From: Alistipes sp. CAG:268
Lineage (GTDB): Bacteria; Bacteroidota; Bacteroidia; Bacteroidales; Rikenellaceae
Length of the DNA stretch: 22,795 nt
Assembly: GCA_000434235.1 (NCBI GenBank)
Contig: FR891980.1
Location: forward strand, 1 to 22,795
Direction: 5' to 3'
The position numbers and the translations under genes are program-made. The notes below the pieces were generated by a model, which saw only the letters and a list, made by a program, of their open reading frames with translations, ran no database searches and had not been told where the DNA came from. Within the stretch, counting starts at the first letter, position 1. Every line of letters starts with the position of its first letter. Positions 13,838 to 22,005 of this stretch are shown one piece after another.

Positions 13838-14509
13838 ATGCTGGACCTCAAACAACTGACCGCAGCGCTCGAAGGGGGAGAGATTCCCCCTTCGTTCGAT
13901 GCGAAGGCCATCGGGAAGCTCTCGAAGCGCTTCCTGCGTTGGAAAAACGCCCGGGTAGTCCATCTCTACCCGGTTCGCGGCGTCTCGCACGAGGACTCCC
14001 GCTACTGTCTCTATTCCTGTCCGCTTAACGGCACAACGATCGACGAAGAGACCCTGCAGGCCATTCATGCCGAGATCGATTCGCTCGAAATCGGACACAT
14101 ACGCTACGACTCCGTACAGTCGGAAGGAGCCGATTACTATGTGCTGGACGAACACGGAAACCATTGCGGCATGGATGCGGACGACGACGTCGTCGCCCAG
14201 GTCAGCGACCGGTTCGACGGCCTGGTGCTCTTCACCCGGACGGTATTCTCGCCCAAGCATGCGGCGCGGCTCGACTGCCACTATGCGGCCCTCGGAATCT
14301 CGAAGGAGCCCGACGGCTACGAGATCGAGCCCCTGTCGAACGCCATGCTCGGAGAGGCTGGCGGCGGGCTGCGTTTCCGCGGCCCGATGGTGGAGATCCC
14401 CGATGCGGAGGAGGAGTCGCCGGCCGTAGAGAAATACCGCCAGACGATGACTCTTGTGATGGCTCTTATGCTGGTCGCCGCCGTAATCTGGTACCTCATC
14501 AAAGGATAA
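13838..14509 (+). CDS. Uncharacterised protein with C-terminal membrane anchor
   Basis: A 223-residue protein with a cytosolic N-terminal body and one C-terminal hydrophobic helix (about 204-221, MTLVMALMLVAAVIWYLI) followed by KG, which makes it look tail-anchored. The body has no recognised family: RFLRWKNARVVHLYPVRGV, DSVQSEGADYYVLDEHG and VSDRFDGLVLFTRTVFS are its clearest conserved-looking stretches. It starts three bases after the protease stop codon, so it is probably translated in step with the protease. It may hold the protease or its substrate at the inner membrane (inference). Confidence 0.83.
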   Translation: MLDLKQLTAALEGGEIPPSFDAKAIGKLSKRFLRWKNARVVHLYPVRGVSHEDSRYCLYSCPLNGTTIDEETLQAIHAEIDSLEIGHIRYDSVQSEGADYYVLDEHGNHCGMDADDDVVAQVSDRFDGLVLFTRTVFSPKHAARLDCHYAALGISKEPDGYEIEPLSNAMLGEAGGGLRFRGPMVEIPDAEEESPAVEKYRQTMTLVMALMLVAAVIWYLIKG

Positions 14510-14539
14510 ACGTTTTTTTTATTCAAAAAACTTCAGACC

Positions 14540-14998
14540 ATGAAAACATTCAATTACGCATCGACTTCGGCCGTCAAGGAGAACCTGACCTATCTGATCC
14601 TGGGCGCCGCCCTGATCGTCTTCCCCCTCGTTCATCCCTTCGGCATCCGCATCGGCGCCAAGCCGGTGCTCGGTCCCCTGCCGACGACGATCCTTCTGAT
14701 CATCGCCGGACTCTACATGCTCTATACGGCCTACCGCAAGATCCGCCAGGCCCGTGCCCTCTCGGCCAAGGGCGGCGTCATCACCGTGGACGACGACCGG
14801 GTGACCTATCCCGTGATCCGCAAGGGCCAGGTCGAGACGGAGGCGTTCTCCATCTCCGAGATTTCGAACATCTCGTACGACGAGGAGGACGGCATCCTGA
14901 CCGTGACGCTCGGCGGCGGCAGGGAGGCCAAATTCGATCTCGACTTCTTCGACAGCCTCGACCGGCTCAAGGAGTTCGCCGCACTGCTGCAGAAGTAA
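14540..14998 (+). CDS. Small membrane protein with two helices and a C-terminal beta domain (PH-like)
   Basis: A 152-residue protein with two membrane segments (about 16-36, LTYLILGAALIVFPLVHPFG; about 49-65, TTILLIIAGLYMLYTAY). A cytosolic, beta-rich domain follows (about 74-150): GGVITVDDDRVTYPVIRKG, EISNISYDEEDGILTVTLGG, ending in a helix FDSLDRLKEFAALLQK. Two helices followed by such a domain is the layout of bacterial PH-domain membrane proteins, but the match is by architecture only. It is the last gene of the LemA-led run before a hairpin at 15012. Confidence 0.82.
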   Translation: MKTFNYASTSAVKENLTYLILGAALIVFPLVHPFGIRIGAKPVLGPLPTTILLIIAGLYMLYTAYRKIRQARALSAKGGVITVDDDRVTYPVIRKGQVETEAFSISEISNISYDEEDGILTVTLGGGREAKFDLDFFDSLDRLKEFAALLQK

Positions 14999-15011
14999 CA
15001 ACCGGCGCCAT

Positions 15012-15045
15012 CGTTCGGGACCCGCAACACGGTGGGTCCCGGACG
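15012..15045 (+). terminator. Hairpin after the LemA gene run
   Basis: CGTTCGGGACCC (15012-15023) pairs with GGGTCCCGGACG (15034-15045) over 12 positions, one of them G-T, around a ten-base loop. It begins 14 bases after the stop codon at 14998. No T-run follows immediately, so termination may be partial. Confidence 0.5.
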
Positions 15046-15072
15046 ACCGTTCCTGCCGCTCCGGCTGCCTTC

Positions 15073-15103
15073 TTTTGTTTTTGAGATAAAATACTTAACT
15101 TTA
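15073..15103 (+). promoter_or_regulatory. Promoter of the two secreted-protein genes
   Basis: TTTTG (15073-15077), 18 bases, then TAACTTTA (15096-15103) is close to the Bacteroidetes consensus; the last base of the -7 box differs. It lies 30 bases before the start at 15134 and after the 15012 hairpin, so the two downstream genes can be expressed apart from the LemA run. Confidence 0.5.
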
Positions 15104-15133
15104 CATCCGTCAAAACCCCAAATCCCCAACACC

Positions 15134-15769
15134 ATGAATCCGCGGATCATTCGCGCCATGCTGCTGTCGCTGCTGTGCATGGCAACCGTATCGGTCGTCC
15201 AGGCCGCCTCGACGGTTCAGGGCCGCATCTACCTCAAGGACGGTCGGGTCATCGAATGCGGCGAAAAGGACCGCATCGAACTCCCCAAACACGAGCGGGA
15301 TGTCAAACTGCTGCGCCGGGCCTTCTACAAGGACAAGAGCAAGGAGATTTACCGCTACGAGGAGATCGACTCGATCGTCTGCTGGCATGCCACGGCGCCC
15401 GAGCACCCCCGCAAGTTCATCCCGGCACCCGATGCCGGCTGGTTGTGGGTCTACGTCGAGACTCCGCACATCTGTGTCGGCGTCTACTCGCACAAGGGCT
15501 ACGGCATCGATTCGAACGGAGGCATCGAGGTGCTGGTCAAGTACCGCTACCTCAGCCGCTCGCGCACGGCCTACTACCTGCGCAAGGCCGGTAAGGAGAA
15601 CTTCGAGGTCGTGGGTTCGGCCAGCCGCCGGGGCAAGGAGCGGTTCCGCGAGGCGGTGGCCGCATACATCGCCGACGATCCCGACCTCGCGGAACGGATA
15701 CTGCAGTCGAAAACCGACCGCAGCAAGACCATCCTGATGCTCGAGGCGTACGATCCCGAAAACGATTGA
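15134..15769 (+). CDS. Uncharacterised secreted protein, related to the next gene
   Basis: From the ATG at 15134 the protein has 211 residues and a clear signal peptide (MNPRIIRAMLLSLLCMATVS..., cleavage after VQA at 24). An upstream start at 15032 would bury the signal peptide and ignore the promoter. The mature part opens with VQGRIYLKDGRVIECGEKDR, then a basic stretch and YRYEEIDSIVCWHA. Later come KYRYLSRSRTAYYLRKAGKE and a C-terminal helical part. The opening pattern (strand, LKxGxxxxC, then Y..x[DE][DE][IV].SI) recurs in the next gene, so both belong to one uncharacterised periplasmic or surface family. Function unknown. Confidence 0.82.
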   Translation: MNPRIIRAMLLSLLCMATVSVVQAASTVQGRIYLKDGRVIECGEKDRIELPKHERDVKLLRRAFYKDKSKEIYRYEEIDSIVCWHATAPEHPRKFIPAPDAGWLWVYVETPHICVGVYSHKGYGIDSNGGIEVLVKYRYLSRSRTAYYLRKAGKENFEVVGSASRRGKERFREAVAAYIADDPDLAERILQSKTDRSKTILMLEAYDPEND

Positions 15770-15796
15770 ACGTTTTATCCCTAATCCCCAAATCGT

Positions 15797-16546
15797 ATGA
15801 AACACTTTTTTATCTGTGCGCTGGCGGCGCTGGCCGCCGTCTGCACGATCTCCCGGGCTGAAGCCAAGGATCCCGAAGAGGCGGAGTCGGATCATGTGAT
15901 CGTCACCCTCAAGTCGGGCGAGCAGGTCGATTGCTACGTCCACCGGGGCTGGCATGCCGAGAACTCGGTATTCAAGAAGGAGAACTACTCGTTCAAGGTC
16001 ACCAAAACACCCGACGACAAGGAGCCGATCGAATACACGGCCGACGATGTTGTGAGCATCGACTATGTCGAGACGACCGAGAACCATCCGGACGGGCTGC
16101 GCTGGGAGTCGCACCCGCTTGCCAAGCCTAATTTCTCCAGCCGTTACCACACCCTCCAGATGCTGTTCTGCGTCGATAAGGCGGGCAGGAATGCCACCAC
16201 CTACTGGTGGAAAATATGGGTCTCATCGGGAATAAACGGCATGGGCCGATCGCTCCAGACCAACTTCGGCGTCCGCTTCCACAACGATCCCGAAGGGATT
16301 GTCTACCCCTACATGCTGGTCAATTCGGTGCTCATGAAGGATCGCTACCCGGGTCTGCAGGATTTCTGCAAGAAGTGGTTCAAGGGGCCCGAGGGCAAGG
16401 TCCACAAGAAGGAGGCCGAGGAGAACGACGCCTGGATTCTCGACATGTATGACGCCTATCTCGAGCAGATGGGCGACGAGGCCGGCAACCTGCCCTACCC
16501 CATTCCCGACAAGAAAGCCGGTAAGAATCAGGCCGACAAGGAGTAG
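15797..16546 (+). CDS. Uncharacterised secreted protein, related to the preceding gene
   Basis: A 249-residue protein with a signal peptide (MKHFFICALAALAAVCTISR, cleavage after AEA at about 23). The mature start HVIVTLKSGEQVDCYVHRGW and, further on, EYTADDVVSIDYVE follow the same pattern as the 15134 gene; LFCVDKAGRN also echoes YYLRKAGKEN there. The middle is aromatic-rich (TTYWWKIWVSS) and the C-terminus is charged with many Lys and Asp. The gene is 27 bases after its relative and ends the plus-strand run before a strong terminator. No known family; the pair probably arose by an old tandem duplication. Confidence 0.82.
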   Translation: MKHFFICALAALAAVCTISRAEAKDPEEAESDHVIVTLKSGEQVDCYVHRGWHAENSVFKKENYSFKVTKTPDDKEPIEYTADDVVSIDYVETTENHPDGLRWESHPLAKPNFSSRYHTLQMLFCVDKAGRNATTYWWKIWVSSGINGMGRSLQTNFGVRFHNDPEGIVYPYMLVNSVLMKDRYPGLQDFCKKWFKGPEGKVHKKEAEENDAWILDMYDAYLEQMGDEAGNLPYPIPDKKAGKNQADKE

Positions 16547-16563
16547 CCGTCGGTCTACAGCGG

Positions 16564-16620
16564 GTTCCGCGAACGGGAACGCCTTCGGGCGCTCACCCGT
16601 CTCGCGGAACTTATTTTTTT
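16564..16620 (+). terminator. Strong Rho-independent terminator closing the plus-strand gene run
   Basis: GTTCCGCGA (16564-16572) pairs with TCGCGGAAC (16602-16610). Inside it are an ACGGG/CCCGT stem and a GCC-TTCG-GGC tip. TTATTTTTTT follows. It sits 18 bases after the stop codon at 16546 and just before the convergent sigma-factor gene ends. Confidence 0.9.
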
Positions 16621-16631
16621 GGGGGAGGGGG

Positions 16632-17219
16632 TCACTCGGATCCCATCGAGGAGAGGAAGATGACGGCGGCAGCCAACAGATAATCTTTCAACGGCGCACG
16701 AAGCAGCAGACTGGCGCGCTGGATTTCCGACGTTACCTGCCGGACCGTCAGATTGAACTTCTGGGCAATCTGATAATAAGTCATGTTCTCCAGCCTGCTG
16801 GCCAAAAATACGTTGCGGGTCAGTACGGGCATTTTTGCCAGTTCGCGGCGGTATATCTCAACTATTTCGGACTCGAACAACTTGTCGATCAGCTCTTCAT
16901 TGGAGAGTGTATTGATACCCGATTCTATTCGCCACAACTCCTTTCTGTAGAGTTCGCTGTGGGCTTTGAGCATTGATTTCCGCTTGCGGAGGAACGAGAT
17001 GCATCGGGTTCGGATGTAATTATAGATATACCCCTTGATGTTTATGTCGATATCGAGCTTGTCCCGATGTTCCCACAAATACATGAAGCCATCGGTCGTA
17101 ATATCGGTCGCAACCTCGATATCATTCACATAGGAGTACGCGATTCGTACAAAACGCTCCTTGTCGTTGAAAAGCCTGTCAAACTCTTCCGCCGTCAATA
17201 TTTTCGTCGGCTTTTCCAT
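16632..17219 (-). CDS. ECF-type RNA polymerase sigma factor
   Basis: From the ATG at 17219 the protein has 195 residues, the usual ECF length. Region 2 includes FDRLFNDKERFVRIAYSYVN and TTDGFMYLWEHRDKLD, then IKGYIYNYIRTRCISFLRKR. Region 4 carries the HTH: LAKMPVLTRNVFLASRLENM, TYYQIAQKFNLTVRQVTSEI. A hydrophobic tail (about 178-190, DYLLAAAVIFLSS) ends the protein, as is common in Bacteroidetes FecI-like sigmas. It diverges from the FecR gene at 17490 and with it should control the SusC/SusD pair. A longer start at 17225 would use a TTG codon and is less likely. Confidence 0.93.
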   Translation of the reverse strand: MEKPTKILTAEEFDRLFNDKERFVRIAYSYVNDIEVATDITTDGFMYLWEHRDKLDIDINIKGYIYNYIRTRCISFLRKRKSMLKAHSELYRKELWRIESGINTLSNEELIDKLFESEIVEIYRRELAKMPVLTRNVFLASRLENMTYYQIAQKFNLTVRQVTSEIQRASLLLRAPLKDYLLAAAVIFLSSMGSE

Positions 17220-17241
17220 GCCCAAACTTCGCTATTGCGAT

Positions 17242-17249
17242 CAAAAATA
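17242..17249 (-). promoter_or_regulatory. Candidate -7 box (TATTTTTG) for the sigma-factor gene
   Basis: TATTTTTG on the minus strand lies 23 bases before the ATG at 17219. The rest of the AT-rich 17226-17489 gap must also hold the FecR promoter, but only a near match (TTTATTTG, around 17445) is seen. Confidence 0.4.
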
Positions 17250-17489
17250 ATAAATATTTGCGAAAAAGCGGCCTTTTATCGGAAAAGAGATTCCGAATCG
17301 CAGGACAGAACGCAGCTTTTCCCATCCTCCATCGGGAAAATGCCGGCATGATTTGCAAACCACATAAAAAAACAGCATGCGGCAACTGACTTATCGCAAA
17401 ACAATTGCAATAAATAAAATATCTTATTTGGTTATTAAATAAATTTATTTGCAAAAAAGTCTGTAAACTCCCCCGCGCCATGCGTTTAA

Positions 17490-18476
17490 ATGATAAAAGA
17501 CATAAACAAAGACAAATTTCAACGAAAGATGAATCAGGACGTAATATACAGGGCCTTGCGCGGAGAAGCGTCGCCCGAAGAGCTGGAGCAGGTCGAGCGG
17601 TGGTACATGGAGGATCCGGAGGAGTTCCAGCGATGTGCCGATGAAGCGCATCTGCAGATCGACATGATGGAGCTGTACGGCGAGCAGATGCGGCCTACGA
17701 GCTGGATCGTTACCCACTGGAAGCGTGTTGCGCGCATGGCGCTGCAGGCTGCCGCCATGCTTGCCGTCGGTCTTTTTATCGGAGGATATGTCGGCCGGGA
17801 ACGGACCTACGAGCTGTTCTCCGAACAAACCAACACATTGCAGGCCCCGAACGGCCAACGCCTGAAACTCACCCTGCCGGACGGAACCGGAGTCCAGCTC
17901 AACTCCGGCTCGGTCATCGAATATCCCTCCGTGTTCGGCAAAGACGTCCGCCGCATCAGGCTCTCGGGCGAGGCCATGTTCGATGTAACGCACAACGAGG
18001 AGCAGCCCTTCGTCGTAGAGACCTTCGCCTCCGACATACGGGTGTTGGGAACGCGGTTCAACGTAGTGGCCAATGAAAAACGCCGGCGATTTTCCACGGC
18101 TTTGTTCGAGGGACGTGTCCGGATCACCAACAAACTCGACCCGACCCAGAAAGAGATCGTATTGAATCCGAACGATGTCGCGAATCTGTCAAACGGCCAC
18201 CTCTTCGTGGAACCGATCACCGATCCGGAGATTACATGCTGGACGGAGGGCCTCGTCAGCATATCGGGCCTGCCGTTCGACGAGCTGATGGAGAAATTCG
18301 AGCAGGCGTTCGATGTCAAAATCAGGATCGAACTCGAAACTCTTCCGGACATCCGGAACGTCAGCGGCAAAATCCGCGTAAACGACGGCATCGACAAAGC
18401 GCTCCGCATCTTGCAATACACGGCAGACTTCTCCTACAGAAAGAATCCGGAAACGAATGTGGTGACGATATACTGA
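17490..18476 (+). CDS. FecR-family anti-sigma factor
   Basis: A 328-residue inner-membrane regulator. The cytosolic N-terminus (DVIYRALRGEASPEELEQVE) binds the sigma factor. A membrane segment follows (about 82-101, MALQAAAMLAVGLFIGGYVG). The periplasmic FecR domain has LPDGTGVQLNSGSVIEYPS, RIRLSGEAMFDVTHNEEQPF and SDIRVLGTRFNVVA. The C-terminal DUF4974-type domain (about 250-328) has GLPFDELMEKFEQAFDVKIR, ending VVTIY. It receives the signal from the STN domain of the SusC-like receptor encoded next and releases the divergent ECF sigma factor (family knowledge). An ATG at 17529 (MNQDV) would start exactly at the domain and is a reasonable alternative start. Confidence 0.94.
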   Translation: MIKDINKDKFQRKMNQDVIYRALRGEASPEELEQVERWYMEDPEEFQRCADEAHLQIDMMELYGEQMRPTSWIVTHWKRVARMALQAAAMLAVGLFIGGYVGRERTYELFSEQTNTLQAPNGQRLKLTLPDGTGVQLNSGSVIEYPSVFGKDVRRIRLSGEAMFDVTHNEEQPFVVETFASDIRVLGTRFNVVANEKRRRFSTALFEGRVRITNKLDPTQKEIVLNPNDVANLSNGHLFVEPITDPEITCWTEGLVSISGLPFDELMEKFEQAFDVKIRIELETLPDIRNVSGKIRVNDGIDKALRILQYTADFSYRKNPETNVVTIY

Positions 18477-18561
18477 TCCCCTTCCATCCATTGTCCAACC
18501 CTAAACAGAATTGCCTATGAAAACGTAGCTGCAGACCCACCCGCAACTCGTTCAACAAAAA

Positions 18562-18587
18562 GCCTGCGGAGGTAGGATGCCGCAGGC
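18562..18587 (+). other. Hairpin in the FecR-SusC intergenic region
   Basis: GCCTGCGG (18562-18569) pairs perfectly with CCGCAGGC (18580-18587) around a ten-base loop, in the 178-base gap between FecR and SusC. No T-run follows, so it may be an mRNA leader structure or processing site rather than a terminator. A three-codon ATG AAA ACG TAG lies just upstream (18517-18528). Confidence 0.45.
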
Positions 18588-18654
18588 CCGATAATAGATT
18601 GAATTGAGTTTTTGAGACAACCAACTAACCTATTACCTAAAACATTGCAAAGAT

Positions 18655-21600
18655 ATGAATAAAACAGTATTCTTCCACAGGTTTCGAAGGCTGTTTGGGT
18701 TCGTATTGACAATCTCCCTGCTCGGAAGCGTGTGGGCGGTTTCGGCACAGAATGCCCGCATCTCCATCAAAATGGAAGACGCTTCGATTGCGCAGGTCAT
18801 GAAAGAGATTGAAAATCAAACTCGTTACTTGTTCATCAACAAAGGTGTCGATACCCGAGACAAAGTCAGCATCGACGCCGCACAAAAAACGGTTCAGGAC
18901 GTATTGGCACAACTCTTCGCCGATACGGACATATCCTACCAGATCGACGATTCATACATCATACTCACCCGGAAGGACGATCGTTCGGCTCCGGTTTCCG
19001 TCTCCGGAAAGATTCTGGATGCGGCGGGCAGCCCGATTGTCGGGGCCAGCATTCTGGTTCAGGGCACGACCGTAGGTGTCAGTTCCGATATCGACGGAAC
19101 ATTCACGCTTCAGGTCCCGGCTCCGGCCGCCGACCGGTCGCTTGAAATCAGTTTCATCGGCTACACGCCCGTTACCGTGGCCGTGGCCAACCGAACCTAT
19201 TTCGAGATAAGGCTTGAGGAATCCGCTTCGCAAATCGAATCGGTCGTCGTCACGGCCCTGGGAATCAAGAGATCCGAGAAGGCCGTGGCCTACAACGTAC
19301 AACAGGTCAAAACCGAGGACCTGACGACCGTCAAGGATGCCAACTTCATCAATTCGCTGTCGGGCAAGGTGGCCGGCGTGACGATCAACGCCTCGTCGTC
19401 GGGTGTCGGCGGTGCCACGAAGGTCGTGCTGCGCGGCAACAAGTCCATTTCGCAGTCGTCGAACGCGCTGTACGTTATCGACGGTATTCCGATGTACAAC
19501 TTCGGCGGCGGAGGCGGCACGGAGTTCGACTCGCGCGGAGCCACCGAGTCCATCGCCGACCTGAACCCCGAGGACATCGAGTCGATGTCGGTGCTGACGG
19601 GCGCTGCAGCCGCCGCCCTCTACGGTTCGGAGGCTGCGAACGGCGCGATCATGATCACGACGAAAAAAGGCGAAGCCGGGGCCTTGAAGGTGACGCTTTC
19701 GAGCAATACGGAGTTTCTGGACCCGTTCGTGCAACCCGAGTTCCAGAACCGCTACGGAACGGGGCTCAACGGGCAGCGCAGCGGATCGAACATCTACAGC
19801 TGGGGCGAACGGCTGAATGCAGCCTCGCGCTACGGCTACACGCCAGATGACTTCTTCGAGACGGGGCACGTCTACACGAATGCCTTTACGCTTTCGGGCG
19901 GTACGGACCGCAACCAGACCTATTTCTCGGCTGCGGCAGTCAATTCCGACGGGATCATCCCCAACAACGAATACGACCGCTATAACTTCACCTTCCGCAA
20001 CACCTCCTACTTCCTGAACGACAAGCTGCGTCTGGATGCCTCGGCCAGCTACATCTACCAGCAGGACCAGAACATGACCAACCAGGGCGTCTACTCGAAC
20101 CCGCTGGTCCCGGCCTACCTCTTCCCGCGGGGCGAGAACTTCGACCTCTACCGCCGTTTCGAACGTTACAACGAGGGTACGAAGCTCATGGAACAGTTCT
20201 GGTCGTCGGACATGGAGGGCGGCGACCTGCGGATGCAGAACCCCTACTGGATCGCCTACCGCAACCTCCGCAACACGGACAAGAAGCGCTACATGCTCTC
20301 GTTCTCGGCCTCGTACGACATTCTGCCGTGGCTGAACGTCTCGGGGCGCGTCCGGATCGACAACATGAACTCGCTCTACACGCAGAAACTCTACGCCTCG
20401 TCGAATACGACCATCACCGACGGCGGCAAGAACGGCCACTACACCGAGGCCCGGGCCTACAACACGCAGACCTACGGTGACGTGATGGTCAATATCAACA
20501 AGACCTTCGGCGACGACTGGTCGCTGAACGCGAACATAGGCGCCTCGATCAACAACATCAAAACCGATGAGTTGTCGTACCGCGGCCCGATCCAGGAGAA
20601 CGGACTTCCGAACGTCTTCAACGTCTTTGACCTCGACGACACGAAAAAACGTGCCGAGAAGACGGGCTGGCACGACCAGACGCAGTCTCTGTTCGCCTCG
20701 GTCGAGGTGGGTTGGCGTCAGATGCTCTACCTCACGGTGACGGGCCGCAACGACTGGGCCTCGCAACTGGCCAACTCCCCCTCCTCGTCGTTCTTCTATC
20801 CGTCGGTCGGACTGTCGTGGGTGCCGACATCCACATGGGATCTGGGTGAGGCGTTGAGCTACCTGAAGATCCGCGGCTCGATCGCCTCGGTGGGTATGCC
20901 TTTCCCGCGTCACCTGACCATCCCGACCTACGAATACGACGCCACGAACCGCGTCTGGAAGGACAAGACCCACTATCCGATCGGGGACCTGAAACCCGAG
21001 CGCACGACCACCTACGAAGTGGGTCTCGACGCACGGCTGTGGCAGCGCATCAGCCTCTCGGCTTCGTGGTATCAGGCCGACACGAAGAACCAGACCTTCG
21101 ACCCCTCGCTGCCGCCTTCGTCTTCCTATACGACGATCTACCTGCAGACGGGCCACGTCCGCAATACGGGCGTCGAGTTGTCGGCCGGATATGACAACCA
21201 GTGGCGCGATTTCCGCTGGGAGACGAACTTCACCTACTCGTGGAACCGCAACGAGATCATCGAACTGGCGGCCAACGCCGTGAATCCCGTAACGGGAGAG
21301 CCGTTGAATCTCAACAAACTCGATATCAAGGGCCTGGGCAAGGCGAAATACATCCTCAAGGAGGGCGGCACGCTGGGCGACCTCTACACGACCTCCGACC
21401 TGCGCTTCAACGACAACGGATACATCGAGGTGGACAAGAACGGCAACCTGCTGCTGACGGACGAAGGGGACGACATCTACCTGGGTTCGGTCTTCCCCGA
21501 CCACAACCTGGCATGGCGCAACGATTTCTCATGGAAGGGCATCAATCTCGGCGTGCTCTTTACGGCCCGCATCGGCGGCATCTGCTACTCCGCGACGCAG

Positions 21601-21990
21601 GCCAACATGGACCTCTACGGCGTTTCGGAAGCTTCGGCCGCAGCACGCGATGCCGGGGGCGTGTGGATCAACGGCCGCGAGCTGGTCGATGCGCAGAAGT
21701 GGTACCAGGCCATCGGTTCGCAGTCGGGCCTGCCGCAGTACTACACCTATTCGGCGACGAACATCCGTCTGCAGGAGTTGTCGCTGGGCTACACGCTGCC
21801 CGCAAAGTGGTTCCGCGACAAGATGCGCATGACCGTCTCGTTCGTCGGGCGCAACCTCTGGATGATCTACTGCAAGGCGCCGTTCGACCCCGAGGCCGTC
21901 GCCTCGACGGGCCTGAACTACCAGGGCATCGACTACTTCATGATGCCGTCGCTCCGGAGCCTGGGTTTCAACGTAAAATTCCAATTCTAA
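18655..21990 (+). CDS. SusC/RagA-family TonB-dependent receptor with STN domain
   Basis: An 1111-residue outer-membrane transporter. The order of parts is: signal peptide (1-32, ending VSAQ); STN signalling domain (about 35-106, ISIKMEDASIAQVMKEIENQ ... YIILTR); carboxypeptidase-like beta domain (about 113-192, SGKILDAAGSPIVGASILVQ); a TonB-box-like ESVVVTALGI (about 197-206); plug with SLSGKVAGVTINASSSGVGG, VVLRGNKSISQSSNALYVID and LTGAAAAALYGSEAANGAIM; then the 22-strand barrel, closing with LGFNVKFQF. The STN domain lets the loaded receptor signal to FecR and the ECF sigma, both encoded upstream. The SusD-like gene follows 15 bases later (or directly, from its alternative start). The substrate is probably a glycan or peptide; no degradative enzyme is visible in the window to identify it. 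Confidence 0.96.
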   Translation: MNKTVFFHRFRRLFGFVLTISLLGSVWAVSAQNARISIKMEDASIAQVMKEIENQTRYLFINKGVDTRDKVSIDAAQKTVQDVLAQLFADTDISYQIDDSYIILTRKDDRSAPVSVSGKILDAAGSPIVGASILVQGTTVGVSSDIDGTFTLQVPAPAADRSLEISFIGYTPVTVAVANRTYFEIRLEESASQIESVVVTALGIKRSEKAVAYNVQQVKTEDLTTVKDANFINSLSGKVAGVTINASSSGVGGATKVVLRGNKSISQSSNALYVIDGIPMYNFGGGGGTEFDSRGATESIADLNPEDIESMSVLTGAAAAALYGSEAANGAIMITTKKGEAGALKVTLSSNTEFLDPFVQPEFQNRYGTGLNGQRSGSNIYSWGERLNAASRYGYTPDDFFETGHVYTNAFTLSGGTDRNQTYFSAAAVNSDGIIPNNEYDRYNFTFRNTSYFLNDKLRLDASASYIYQQDQNMTNQGVYSNPLVPAYLFPRGENFDLYRRFERYNEGTKLMEQFWSSDMEGGDLRMQNPYWIAYRNLRNTDKKRYMLSFSASYDILPWLNVSGRVRIDNMNSLYTQKLYASSNTTITDGGKNGHYTEARAYNTQTYGDVMVNINKTFGDDWSLNANIGASINNIKTDELSYRGPIQENGLPNVFNVFDLDDTKKRAEKTGWHDQTQSLFASVEVGWRQMLYLTVTGRNDWASQLANSPSSSFFYPSVGLSWVPTSTWDLGEALSYLKIRGSIASVGMPFPRHLTIPTYEYDATNRVWKDKTHYPIGDLKPERTTTYEVGLDARLWQRISLSASWYQADTKNQTFDPSLPPSSSYTTIYLQTGHVRNTGVELSAGYDNQWRDFRWETNFTYSWNRNEIIELAANAVNPVTGEPLNLNKLDIKGLGKAKYILKEGGTLGDLYTTSDLRFNDNGYIEVDKNGNLLLTDEGDDIYLGSVFPDHNLAWRNDFSWKGINLGVLFTARIGGICYSATQANMDLYGVSEASAAARDAGGVWINGRELVDAQKWYQAIGSQSGLPQYYTYSATNIRLQELSLGYTLPAKWFRDKMRMTVSFVGRNLWMIYCKAPFDPEAVASTGLNYQGIDYFMMPSLRSLGFNVKFQF

Positions 21991-22005
21991 ATGAACAGCA
22001 AGACC

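Noticed and set aside
17220..17225. Longer start of the sigma factor at 17225
   Set aside because: It would use TTG as start; the ATG at 17219 is in the usual position for the family.
18952..21504. 850-codon minus-strand open frame
   Set aside because: It is a shadow of the SusC gene; its composition is Arg/Val/Asp-rich with no recognisable domain.
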